From NCBI GenBank assembly GCA_947259215.1, contig CAMYLJ010000053.1:1-34230 (forward strand): DNA of 34,230 bases, read 5' to 3'. The first letter of the stretch is position 1. Each line of letters starts with the position of its first letter. This document shows positions 15,842 through 22,424 of this stretch, piece by piece. A program made the translations under genes and the position numbers. The stretch comes from an uncultured delta proteobacterium. Its GTDB lineage: Bacteria > Myxococcota_A > UBA9160 > JAFDET01. Below the pieces are notes generated by a model, which ran no database searches, was not told the origin of the DNA, and saw nothing but the letters and a program-made list of their open reading frames with translations.

Positions 15842-16533
15842 GGCCGCTCCCTTTGCCTCCCGGCGCTCGCTTCAGCCGGGTCCGCGAGAACCGAGAGATA
15901 GGCGAGGAGGTCCCGGATCTCGGCGCCGCTTCGTCCGCGGAAGAGCGGCATGGCCTCCGGATGCTTGCGCCTGGCGATGGTGAACTGGTCGATCTGCCGG
16001 GCCAGGTAACGCGTGTGCTGACCCGCCAGGGGGGGCACCGTTGCGTCCCCCCAGCCGTCGCGCCCGTGGCAGCGGGCGCACGCCAGCCGGTAGGTCGCGC
16101 TCCCCGCCGCGAGGTCTCCGGGAGTACGCGGGATGTCCACGGTGCGCAGGTCCGGCGCTCGCGGAGCCGGCGCGGCGATCGCATCCGCGACGGTCGGAAG
16201 CCGCCGCGTCACCAGCGAGAGGGAGCCGGCGTAGGCCGCAAGGTCCAGGATGTCCCGCTCGGGGAGCTCGCGCTCGTTGGCGAACATGAGCATCGGGACG
16301 TTGAGGCGTTCCCGCGTCTTGAAGGCGCGCAGCTGGTCCGCCAGATAGGCCCGCGGCAGTCCGGCGAGCCGGGGATACACGCCCCCACCGCCGCCCTGAC
16401 CGTGGAGCCCGTGGCAGCCCGCACAGACGTCGAAGAGGTACTCGCCTCGTTCCAGATCCTGGCCGAAGAGCGGCGTCGGGAACAGAGTGAATCCACCAAT
16501 CAGAACGAGGATCGGAAGTTTCCACAACCACAT
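15838..16533 (-). CDS. secreted diheme cytochrome c
   Basis: The 231-residue protein starts MWLWKLPILVLIGGFTLFPT, a signal peptide, with cleavage near LFGQ. Two c-type heme sites are present: CAGCHG near residue 37 and CARCHG near 152, each in a cytochrome c553/c4-like fold with GxGG and PxLAGx motifs. Candidate axial methionines are in VPMLMF and EAMPLFRG. It should transfer electrons in the periplasm. ATG at 16533 is preferred to the longer open frame (to 16629) because the signal peptide starts there. It is the first gene of a minus-strand operon with the SRPBCC, LuxR and cyclase genes. Confidence 0.88.
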   Translation of the reverse strand: MWLWKLPILVLIGGFTLFPTPLFGQDLERGEYLFDVCAGCHGLHGQGGGGGVYPRLAGLPRAYLADQLRAFKTRERLNVPMLMFANERELPERDILDLAAYAGSLSLVTRRLPTVADAIAAPAPRAPDLRTVDIPRTPGDLAAGSATYRLACARCHGRDGWGDATVPPLAGQHTRYLARQIDQFTIARRKHPEAMPLFRGRSGAEIRDLLAYLSVLADPAEASAGRQRERP

Positions 16534-16565
16534 CGCCTGGGTCCTCGGAGAAGAACCTGACTTGG

Positions 16566-16622
16566 AGTCTAACCAGGCTCCGACGCGCGACAATCGTGCA
16601 CTTGCATCACGCAAGCCATGCA
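16566..16622 (-). promoter_or_regulatory. candidate promoter with upstream dyad for the cytochrome c operon
   Basis: On the minus strand, TTGTCG (16593-16588) and TAGACT (16571-16566) are 16 bases apart, a weak sigma-70-like pair 33 bases before the start codon. Directly upstream lies an imperfect dyad at 16597-16622 with arms CTTGC/GCAAG nested in outer TGCA/TGCA. The position just upstream of -35 suits an activator such as the PAS-LuxR regulator encoded in the operon. This is an inference from layout. Confidence 0.3.
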
Positions 16623-16651
16623 GGCGCACTAATGCGTTCGCCCGATCCAGG

Positions 16652-16819
16652 TCAGAGCAGGCGCGTGCGGCGGCGGTTCGTGAACAGGAAGAGATCGCCG
16701 GAGAGCGGGTCGGCCTTCAGCTCCGCGACGACCAGCGCGTAGAGCCCGTCGTACTGCTTGCGCATGTCCACCGGCCGCGTGTAGGCGAAGACGCGGACTC
16801 GGCGTGAGAGGCCGATCAC
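16652..16819 (-). pseudogene. IS66-type TnpB, truncated
   Basis: The GTG start overlaps the tnpA stop (GTGA). The 55 residues include RVRVFAYTRPVDMRKQYDGLYALV and DPLSGDLFLFTNRRRTRLL, the N-terminal half of IS66 Orf2 (TnpB). The protein stops where relatives continue for about 60 residues with the KxLxWDxxG region. It is a remnant of an insertion sequence whose tnpC is missing here. Confidence 0.75.
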
Positions 16820-17166
16820 GCGAGCAGGCGGAGAAGCTGGGCAGCCTGCTCCAGCGCCAGTCCCCCGACTCGAACGCCGCTCGGTGCGATCACGGTCAGC
16901 GCCCCCGGCGGCTCGGGGGCGGGCAGTACCTCGACCGGGCGCAGCACCGGCACCGACGCGCCGCGACGAGCTCGTGTGTTCCATCGCTGGAGCTTGCGCA
17001 CGTCGAGGCCGGTCTCCCGGGCGATCACCGCCCAGGGCGCTCCCCGCTCGCGGCGACGCGCCGCGTAGCGGCAGACCTCCTCGCGGACCTCGCGCGGGAC
17101 ACGGGGCCGTAGCGTGCCGGTGGTGGTCTCGGTGATCAGCTCTCGGATCTGGTGGGCGGTCGCCAT
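16816..17166 (-). CDS. IS66-type accessory protein TnpA-like
   Basis: The 116-residue protein has an N-terminal helix-turn-helix region (RREVREEVCRYAARR-like, then GAPWAVIARETGLDVRKLQRW) and ends VRVGGLALEQAAQLLRLLA, the usual C-terminus of the small first protein of IS66 elements. It precedes tnpB with a stop/start overlap, as in intact IS66 copies. The element is otherwise incomplete, so mobility is unlikely without help. Confidence 0.65.
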   Translation of the reverse strand: MATAHQIRELITETTTGTLRPRVPREVREEVCRYAARRRERGAPWAVIARETGLDVRKLQRWNTRARRGASVPVLRPVEVLPAPEPPGALTVIAPSGVRVGGLALEQAAQLLRLLA

Positions 17167-17235
17167 CGAGAGTTCCTCCGTCGTTGATGGACGGAGAGAC
17201 CTTCCGCTCAGGTCAGCCTTCGATCAAGACGGGGT

Positions 17236-17251
17236 AGACCGAGGACGTACG
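17236..17251. repeat. 16-bp direct repeat, first copy (partner at 18754-18769)
   Basis: AGACCGAGGACGTACG occurs here and identically at 18754-18769. Both copies are followed by GC-rich sequence with CGGAC or GTCCG and a GGAC/GTCC element. They bracket the inverted-repeat unit at 17562-18901 and may be remnants of an older insertion. Confidence 0.45.
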
Positions 17252-17291
17252 CACGGACGCCCTGGACACGTCTTCTGGGAACTTCTCTACC

Positions 17292-17307
17292 TCTCCCTAT
17301 AGGGAGA
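17292..17307. repeat. perfect 16-bp palindrome
   Basis: TCTCCCTATAGGGAGA is self-complementary over all 16 bases. It lies in the 200-bp gap between the IS66 tnpA gene and the PEP-CTERM fragment. It could be an element end or an operator; as a hairpin it would have almost no loop. Confidence 0.5.
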
Positions 17308-17369
17308 CTTTCCGGGAAGGGTGTCCGGTCTGTCCGAGGTGTCCACCGCTGGAGGTGAGGGCGGGGCGG

Positions 17370-17567
17370 TTAGTGCAGCCTGCGCCTGCCGATCCAGCCC
17401 AGCCCCGCCAGGGCGGAGGCCAGGAGGAGGGCGGTGGTGGGTTCGGGGACGAAGTTGATGGTTGCGTTGCCCGACCCGGTCGCCCCATCAGTCTGGGTCA
17501 CACGGAGGCTGATCACGGTGGATCCACCCGGCGTCACCGTTACGCCCAGGGACTGGAGCAAGAGCAT
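17370..17567 (-). pseudogene. PEP-CTERM sorting-domain protein, 3' fragment
   Basis: The 65 codons end in a complete PEP-CTERM tail: FVPEPTTALLLASALAGLGW followed by IGRRRLH. Such tails direct exosortase-dependent surface or matrix sorting. The upstream part looks like the last strands of an extracellular domain. The frame is cut at its 5' side by the left arm of the 87-bp inverted repeat starting at 17562, and no matching 5' part is found beyond the right arm. It is therefore a stump of a larger gene. Confidence 0.7.
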
Positions 17568-17648
17568 AGGAATTCTTGGCTGCGTTCTTGGCAGCGTCCG
17601 GTAATAGGCGATCGGTCAAATAGGGCCAAAACCACCCCGTTCTTGGCC
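17562..17648 (+). repeat. 87-bp inverted repeat, left arm
   Basis: This arm matches the reverse complement of 18815-18901 at 82 of 87 positions without gaps. Internally it holds a tandem of TTCTTGGCTGCG and TTCTTGGCAGCG, and GTTCTTGGC recurs near its inner end. It truncates the PEP-CTERM stump at 17370. Together with the right arm it encloses 1,166 bp with an IS66 tnpC tail and an intact PEP-CTERM gene, resembling a composite or MITE-flanked unit. Confidence 0.85.
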
Positions 17649-17742
17649 CCGTTCTTGCGTGATTTCAAAGTGTGGGCGGCGCTCGCGTGGGGCGGCGGCG
17701 GACTGCTGGCGGTTGCGCGGCTCTGGATCTCGGGAGCGCGCG

Positions 17743-17904
17743 ACCGCGGACACCCGGGTGGCCGCGCTGTTCTACTCGCTCATCGAGTCGGCAAAGCTCT
17801 GCCGGGTCGAGCCGCGCGGCTATCTGCGGCAGGCCACCCTGCGGGCCGTCCGGAACCCCGGGACGGTCACGCTCGCGCGCGATCTCAAGTCACCAGAATC
17901 CTGA
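17743..17904 (+). pseudogene. IS66-type transposase TnpC, C-terminal fragment
   Basis: The frame reads TADTRVAALFYSLIESAKLC then RVEPRGYLRQATLRAVRNPG and TVTLARDL. This is the characteristic end of one IS66 TnpC subgroup (RVAALFYSLIESAKLCGVEP). Nothing upstream in frame matches the catalytic DDE region, so only about 50 residues remain. It is on the strand opposite to the tnpA/tnpB remnant and probably derives from another copy. Confidence 0.75.
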
Positions 17905-18039
17905 GAGAAATCGGCGGTTGATTGATTGCCCCTGAAAAGGCGAGAATGGCCGAGGACTTACCTCTTCGGCCTCCGGTGCCCCGCGTGCGGGCCGCACTTG
18001 GCATTCTACCGTCTTACCCGTAGGCGGACCCTACGCCGC

Positions 18040-18660
18040 TTACCGCCGTCGCCGCGAGCCGATCGCCAGGCCGGCCAGTCCCAGCGCGAGGATCGAGACC
18101 GTCGAAGGCTCCGGCACCGGGTTGCCGATCGTCAGGTCGTCGATGTAGATGCTCCCGTTCGTCGGCGGGATGCCCACGATCTCGGCCCGGACGATCGGAA
18201 CGTCGGAGATGAACCCGCCGAAGTTGACGACCGATTCCGGGAGCTCGAGCGAGCCGAGCGGATCGCCGTTGCCATCGAAGATGTCGAATCGCTCGCGGTC
18301 GATGAGGCTCGTGTTGAACAGACCGATGGCGAACGCGGGCGTGGTGAGGTGGACGACAATCGGGTTACCGCCGAACACGTCCCCGTTCAGGACGACGTTC
18401 GGGGGCGAGTTCGAGGTACCCCCGAAGTCTCCGAGCGAGACGATCGCGTTGTCGAAGTCGAGTCCCGGGATCTCCGTGTCGAGCGGCGTCCCGCTGGCGC
18501 CCGGAAGGCCCTGGAACGAGTCGAAGTCGTGGGTTACGAACGACGTCAGCGCGGCGAGAAAGAGCGCCTCGTCGGTGTAGGTGATCACCAAGGCGGCTGC
18601 GGGCCGACCCGCGATCAGGGCACCGAGCGCAGTGACGACGACCAGGGACCTGATGGACAC
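18040..18660 (-). CDS. PEP-CTERM sorting-domain protein
   Basis: The 206-residue protein has a signal peptide (VSIRSLVVVTALGALIAG), an extracellular beta-rich domain with VITYTDEALFLAAL, FDSFQG and YIDDLTIG, and a full PEP-CTERM tail: NPVPEPSTVSILALGLAG followed by LAIGSRRRR. Exosortase systems process such proteins for export into biofilm matrix or envelope. GTG at 18660 is chosen because GGGAGG lies 7 bases upstream; GTG 18666 is too close to it. The gene is intact although it lies inside the inverted-repeat unit. No exosortase gene is in the window. Confidence 0.85.
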   Translation of the reverse strand: MSIRSLVVVTALGALIAGRPAAALVITYTDEALFLAALTSFVTHDFDSFQGLPGASGTPLDTEIPGLDFDNAIVSLGDFGGTSNSPPNVVLNGDVFGGNPIVVHLTTPAFAIGLFNTSLIDRERFDIFDGNGDPLGSLELPESVVNFGGFISDVPIVRAEIVGIPPTNGSIYIDDLTIGNPVPEPSTVSILALGLAGLAIGSRRRR

Positions 18661-18753
18661 TTTCACACCTCCCGGCGATCGCGCTGTCTGGGAACGAAGT
18701 GGTTCTGGCTCGCGGAATGTGGCACTGTTTGACCAATCCCCGGGGGATCGGGC

Positions 18754-18769
18754 AGACCGAGGACGTACG
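18754..18769. repeat. 16-bp direct repeat, second copy
   Basis: AGACCGAGGACGTACG, identical to 17236-17251, here upstream of the PEP-CTERM gene and inside the right end of the inverted-repeat unit. Confidence 0.45.
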
Positions 18770-18814
18770 TCCGTGCTGTCCACGGCGAGGCGGGAAACCT
18801 GCCGCGCATGGGTC

Positions 18815-18901
18815 GGCCAAGAATGGGGTGGTTTTGCCCCTATTTGACCGATCGCCTATTACCGGACGCTGCCAAGAACGCAGCTAAGAGTCCCTATGCT
18901 C
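18815..18901 (-). repeat. 87-bp inverted repeat, right arm
   Basis: Reverse-complement partner of 17562-17648, with five mismatches in 87 and no gaps. Both outer ends read GAGCATAGG inward. No direct target duplication is evident outside the arms. Confidence 0.85.
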
Positions 18902-18929
18902 CCAGCGGCTGACCCGAGGAGCGTGCGAA

Positions 18930-18959
18930 CCGCCGGGGCGGCCAACGCCGCCCCGGCGG
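18930..18959 (-). terminator. strong GC hairpin downstream of mobile-element gene fragment
   Basis: CCGCCGGGGCGGC and GCCGCCCCGGCGG form a perfect 13-bp stem with loop CAAC. It begins a few bases after the stop codon at 18965-18967 on the minus strand. There is no U-tract, but the stability suggests a transcript end. Confidence 0.6.
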
Positions 18960-18964
18960 CGCGA

Positions 18965-19180
18965 TCAGCGGCCGGAGCTGACCGCGGGCTTGGAGTCGCC
19001 CTCGGCGGCCTCCTCCCCGGACTTCACCGGCCGCATCTGGACCGTCGCGGTCCGGTCGGTCGGGAGGTAGTCGAAGCGGGGGTTCCAGCTGCCATCCTGG
19101 TTCTGGAAGGCGGTGCCGATGCGGGTCCAGCTTTGTCCTGGAGGGGCATTGGAGGAACATGCTTCACGGGAAAAGGATGA
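18965..19180 (-). pseudogene. small mobile-element-associated protein, start missing
   Basis: The open frame reads NAPPGQSWTRIGTAFQNQDG, then SWNPRFDYLPTDRTATVQMR and a tail PVKSGEEAAEGDSKP. The pattern W-x-R-I-G-x-A-F-x-N-x-D-G-S...L-P resembles small uncharacterised proteins found on plasmids and islands. No ATG or GTG start with a ribosome site occurs in frame before the tmRNA-like segment at 19189, so the 5' end appears lost. A strong hairpin follows its stop. Confidence 0.5.
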
Positions 19181-19188
19181 ATGTTTGC

Positions 19189-19215
19189 GTCGACCGGACG
19201 CGGGTTCGATTCCCG
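19189..19215 (+). repeat. tmRNA 3'-end-like fragment (possible integrase attachment core)
   Basis: The sequence CCGGACGCGGGTTCGATTCC, at 19194-19213 within this segment, resembles the T-arm region of transfer-messenger RNA (GGACGCGGGTTCRAYTCCCG). The following acceptor strand and CCA are absent. It lies 26 bases beyond the excisionase stop, where an integrase element boundary would be expected. tmRNA 3' ends are known integration targets; that this is an att site is an inference. Confidence 0.4.
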
Positions 19216-19240
19216 AAAGAGGGTCACTGCCTCTGGCAAG

Positions 19241-19489
19241 TCACCCTTGGCCCCGCTTGCTCTCCTCGCTCGACGCTCTGCGGACCGAACCGCGGTCCGA
19301 CGTCGACGCACGCCGGGCGTCTGCGAGGAAGCCGTCGAGATCGGCGCGGTCGTAACGGACGGCGTGGCCGAGCTTGAGGAAGCGCGGACCGCGGCCGGAC
19401 AAGCGCCACTTCTGGAGCGTGCGGACGCTCAGGCAGAGGAGTTTCGAGGCATCGCGCTCGTTGAGCAGCTGGGCCACAGCCAAGGCCAT
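19241..19489 (-). CDS. excisionase/AlpA-like helix-turn-helix protein
   Basis: The 82-residue protein carries a MerR/AlpA-type helix-turn-helix (HTH_17 style): QLLNERDASKLLCLSVRTLQ, then KWRLSGRGPRFLKLGHAVRY and RADLDGFLADARR. Such proteins act as excisionases or regulators of integrases. It starts 50 bases after the integrase stop on the same strand, the usual int-xis arrangement of small integrative elements. Confidence 0.75.
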   Translation of the reverse strand: MALAVAQLLNERDASKLLCLSVRTLQKWRLSGRGPRFLKLGHAVRYDRADLDGFLADARRASTSDRGSVRRASSEESKRGQG

Positions 19490-19539
19490 CGCAAAGCGCG
19501 TGCCGGGCGAGAGCTAGGATCCGGGCGGGTAGGGGAGGG

Positions 19540-20877
19540 CTAGAAGCGGCGCGTTTCTGGGCCCTTGGGCCCCCCACCCGAGGCGCCGCGTGAGGTGTCT
19601 TGGCGGCCCTTGGCTCCGCCTCGGCGACCAGACCGCACGCCGCGCTCCTTCCTGCGCGCGCCCATCGGTAGGACCGGGGCCTCCTCGCGGCCATCCAGCG
19701 CCGCGGCAATCCGCGAGCCCACGAGCTCGCTCGCGGTGCGGATCGGGTCGTCGGCCAGGTGGGCGTAGCGGTCGGTCGTAGAAGCCTGGCGGTGGCCCAG
19801 AAGGGCGCCGATCAGGGGCAGGCTGAGACCGGCCGCGGCGCGCACGCTCGCGAAGCTGTGCCGGAGGTCGTGGAGGCGGACGTCCTCGATGCCGGCGCGC
19901 TTGCGCACCCGGCGCCAGATCTTGCCGAGGTTGACCAGATGCTCGCCGGGCAGGTCGCCCGGGATGACCCAGGGCGAATCGCCACGCGCCGCGTGGCGCG
20001 CCACCAGGAGCTCGAGCGCAGGGGCGTTAAGCGGGATGGTCTTGGCCCCGGTCTTCGAGTCCGGGATCCGAAGCATCCCCCACTCGAAGTCCACGTGCTG
20101 CCAGCGCAGGCTCAGGATCTCGCTGGTCCGCGCGCCGGTGAAGACGAGGAGCCGCAGGGCGGCGACGGCGGCCGGAAGCTCCGAGCTGAAGCGCCGGGGG
20201 TCCTTCCCTGCCTCGTAGGCGTCTTCCAGGGCCTTCAGGGCGTCCCCAAGTCGGGCCAGCTCCTGGGCCGACAGGAACCGCTCGCGCCGCCGCTCGGGGA
20301 AGCGCTGGACGCCGCGGGAGGGGTTGAAGAAGGCCGGCACGAGATCCCGCCGCTCGGCGAAGTGGAAGAGGCTCGACAGCAGCGAGACCACCCGGTTTCC
20401 CATGGTCGGCCGATCGCGCATCGAGAGCTGGAGGCGCTCCACCTCCGCGCGATTGATCTGGAGGACGCGCCGGCTGCCGAGCACCGGGAGGATGTCCCGC
20501 TCGAGCATGCGCCGGTCCTCGGCGGCGCTTCGCGGCTTCTTCCTCGGCTCGGCGTGCTCCGCGAGGTAGCGGAACGCGAGCTGGCGCAGGGTCAGGGCCT
20601 CGCGCGAGGTGTCGCGGTCCTCGGCGGGATCGCCCCCGGCCGCCACCTCGGCGAGGACGCCCAGGGCGAGCTTGCGCGCGCCTTCGGGCGTGAGCGGTCC
20701 GGGGCGCCCGAGCGTCACGTGACGCGTGCGCCCGTGGGCGCGGTACTGGACGACGTAGCTCTTCGTCCCCGTCGCGCGGACGCGCAGGCCGAAGCGCGGA
20801 AGATCTTCGTCCCAGAGCACGTAGTTGCGCGGCTTCGGTGCTGCCGCGTCGACGGTGCGCTTGGTCAGCTTCGGCAT
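19540..20877 (-). CDS. tyrosine recombinase/integrase of the P4-like type
   Basis: The 445-residue protein begins MPKLTKRTVDAAAPKPRNYV, the DUF4102-like arm-binding domain of P4-type integrases (VLWDEDLPRFGLRVRATGTKSYVVQYR-like). A core-binding domain follows (residues about 105-205), then the catalytic domain. Catalytic residues are visible: Arg in FTGARTSEILSLRW, His-x-x-Arg in HDLRHSFASV, His in LLGHRQASTT and Tyr in DRYAHL. The C-terminus is a basic low-complexity tail. The enzyme should be intact. The ATG at 20877 is chosen over the longer frame for family fit. The tRNA-Pro-like sequence at 21066 lies 190 bases upstream of the gene and is a candidate attachment site. Confidence 0.9.
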   Translation of the reverse strand: MPKLTKRTVDAAAPKPRNYVLWDEDLPRFGLRVRATGTKSYVVQYRAHGRTRHVTLGRPGPLTPEGARKLALGVLAEVAAGGDPAEDRDTSREALTLRQLAFRYLAEHAEPRKKPRSAAEDRRMLERDILPVLGSRRVLQINRAEVERLQLSMRDRPTMGNRVVSLLSSLFHFAERRDLVPAFFNPSRGVQRFPERRRERFLSAQELARLGDALKALEDAYEAGKDPRRFSSELPAAVAALRLLVFTGARTSEILSLRWQHVDFEWGMLRIPDSKTGAKTIPLNAPALELLVARHAARGDSPWVIPGDLPGEHLVNLGKIWRRVRKRAGIEDVRLHDLRHSFASVRAAAGLSLPLIGALLGHRQASTTDRYAHLADDPIRTASELVGSRIAAALDGREEAPVLPMGARRKERGVRSGRRGGAKGRQDTSRGASGGGPKGPETRRF

Positions 20878-21065
20878 CCGGTTCTCCGCAGGTCGCGACC
20901 TTCTGACATGACTCAGTGACGTTCCGGCAAGCACAGGGCGAGCAAGCGGGATCAATTCGCAGGGTATGCGGGGGTCGAGCGGGGTTCAACAACAAACCGA
21001 CAACGCCGCGAGATTTCGCACGCAATCGCAGTGTGTCGCAATTCTGCGTAACACTAGTGAACCTT

Positions 21066-21110
21066 ATGGGGTTCAGGAGGTCGCGAGTTCGAATCTCGCC
21101 GGCCCGACCA
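21066..21110 (+). repeat. tRNA-Pro-like repeat copy 5, 3' half only, next to the integrase
   Basis: This copy has the loop-to-CCA part (ATGGGGTTCAGGAGG onward) identical to other copies but no hexamer pairs upstream. At the expected positions there is unrelated, AT-richer sequence with several TCGCA motifs (about 21010-21045). The homology begins at the anticodon loop, where some integrases recombine. It is best read as an integration junction made by the adjacent integrase or a relative. Confidence 0.75.
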
Positions 21111-21117
21111 ATGCAAT

Positions 21118-21159
21118 CAGCCGGTTCCGGAACCCCGTCTTCCCACCCATACCCGGCTG
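21118..21159 (+). repeat. hairpin tail following repeat copy 5
   Basis: CAGCCGGTT (21118-21126) faces ACCCGGCTG (21151-21159), a 9-bp stem with one mismatch, homologous to 12451-12491. It ends 10 bases from the stop of the HlyD-like gene and could terminate that minus-strand transcript. Confidence 0.5.
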
Positions 21160-21168
21160 GTGCTTCGG

Positions 21169-22422
21169 CTATCGGCTCGACGGGTGCGCGGGGGCTTCCC
21201 GCAAGCTCTCGCGCAGTCGGCGGAGCGGCTCGAAGGCCCAGGCGGCCAGCCGACGTCGGCCGACCACGATCTTGGCCTCGCCGCTCATCCCAGCCCGCAG
21301 GTGCCGGGGCTTGCCCTTCACGACGATGGCCTCGTCGTCGACGTCCGCGAAGGCGCGGAACGCCCGCCGTCCGTCGACCTCCACGGTGGCAGGGCTCACC
21401 CAGCGCAGGGTCCCGAAGCGCACGCCGTGGAGCTGGTAGGGGAACGCGTCGTAGAGCAGCTTGACTCCCTGTCCCGGCTCCAGAAGGGCCACGTTCGCGT
21501 GGGGCACGGTGAGCTCGGCCTGGAGGGACTGGTCCTCGCAGGCCAGCTCCGCCAGCGATTCGCCTTCCTGCACGAAGCTGCCGACGGCCTGCACGTGCAG
21601 GCGCAGGACCGTCCCCGCGCACGGCGCCGGGAGGGATACCTCGGCGCCTGCGCTCCGGGCCAGGTCTTCGCGCAGCGCCGCGATGCGCACGTCGGCGCTC
21701 TCCACCTGGTCCCGCAGCGCTCGCAACCTGGCCCGGTGCTCGGCGTCGCGGGCCTCCATCTGATGCCGCAGCTTCTGGAGCGACCGGAGCGCCTCCGCGC
21801 GCTCCGTGGTGCGACGCGCCAGCTCGACTTCACTTCGGTTTGCCTCGAGCTCGTAACTCGCGACCTTGGTGCGGCTCACGAGCTGCTGCTCGTAGAGCGA
21901 GCGGTAGCGCCGGAGGACATCCTGGAGCAGAGCGAGCTGGGCGCGCTGCAGCTCGATCACGCTGGCCAGGTGCTCGCCCTGCTCCTCCAGGCGCCCGACC
22001 TCTTCCTCGTCGGCGCGGCGGCGGCTGACGTATTCCCGGCTCAGGAGGGTCAGTCGCTCGGACGCGCCCGCACGCTCCGTCTCCAGCGCGCTCAGATCGC
22101 TGGATCGGTCGCTGACCGATTCGGAGCGCAGCACGAAGAGCGTTTCGTCCCGGGCCACGGGCTGGCCACCGCGCGCGTCGATGCGCACGACGAATCCGTC
22201 GCGAGAGGCGCGGACCGGATCGGTGCCATGGACGGGCGCCAGGACGAAGGTGCTGGTGACGGTCTCGGGCACGCGGATCACGATCGTCGCGAGGAGCGTC
22301 CCCGCCGCGAGGACGATCAGCAGCGTGGCGAGCCCCCGGACCGCCCAGGGCGGCGGCGCCTGGGGCAGGAAGGACGGATCCGGCTCGGCGTACCTGCTGC
22401 CCTGGATGTCGTCCCGGGCCAT
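21169..22422 (-). CDS. HlyD-family membrane fusion protein of the peptide exporter
   Basis: The 417-residue protein has a short cytoplasmic N-terminus, one membrane helix (residues about 27-50; LATLLIVLAAGTLLATIVI), a barrel-sandwich (lipoyl-like) half-motif near DPVRASRDGFVVRIDARGGQ, and a long coiled coil (about 110-270). The second lipoyl half follows (SLPAPCAGTVLRLHVQAVGS), then a beta-barrel domain. It links the inner-membrane ABC exporter to the outer envelope. Its ATG at 22422 follows the ABC stop by two bases, so the two are coupled. It is the last gene of the three-gene export operon. Confidence 0.85.
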   Translation of the reverse strand: MARDDIQGSRYAEPDPSFLPQAPPPWAVRGLATLLIVLAAGTLLATIVIRVPETVTSTFVLAPVHGTDPVRASRDGFVVRIDARGGQPVARDETLFVLRSESVSDRSSDLSALETERAGASERLTLLSREYVSRRRADEEEVGRLEEQGEHLASVIELQRAQLALLQDVLRRYRSLYEQQLVSRTKVASYELEANRSEVELARRTTERAEALRSLQKLRHQMEARDAEHRARLRALRDQVESADVRIAALREDLARSAGAEVSLPAPCAGTVLRLHVQAVGSFVQEGESLAELACEDQSLQAELTVPHANVALLEPGQGVKLLYDAFPYQLHGVRFGTLRWVSPATVEVDGRRAFRAFADVDDEAIVVKGKPRHLRAGMSGEAKIVVGRRRLAAWAFEPLRRLRESLREAPAHPSSR

Positions 22423-22424
22423 GC

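Noticed and set aside
17926-18732. Plus-strand gene opposite the intact PEP-CTERM gene
   Set aside because: Charged low-complexity shadow of the minus-strand gene, which has a signal peptide and full sorting tail.
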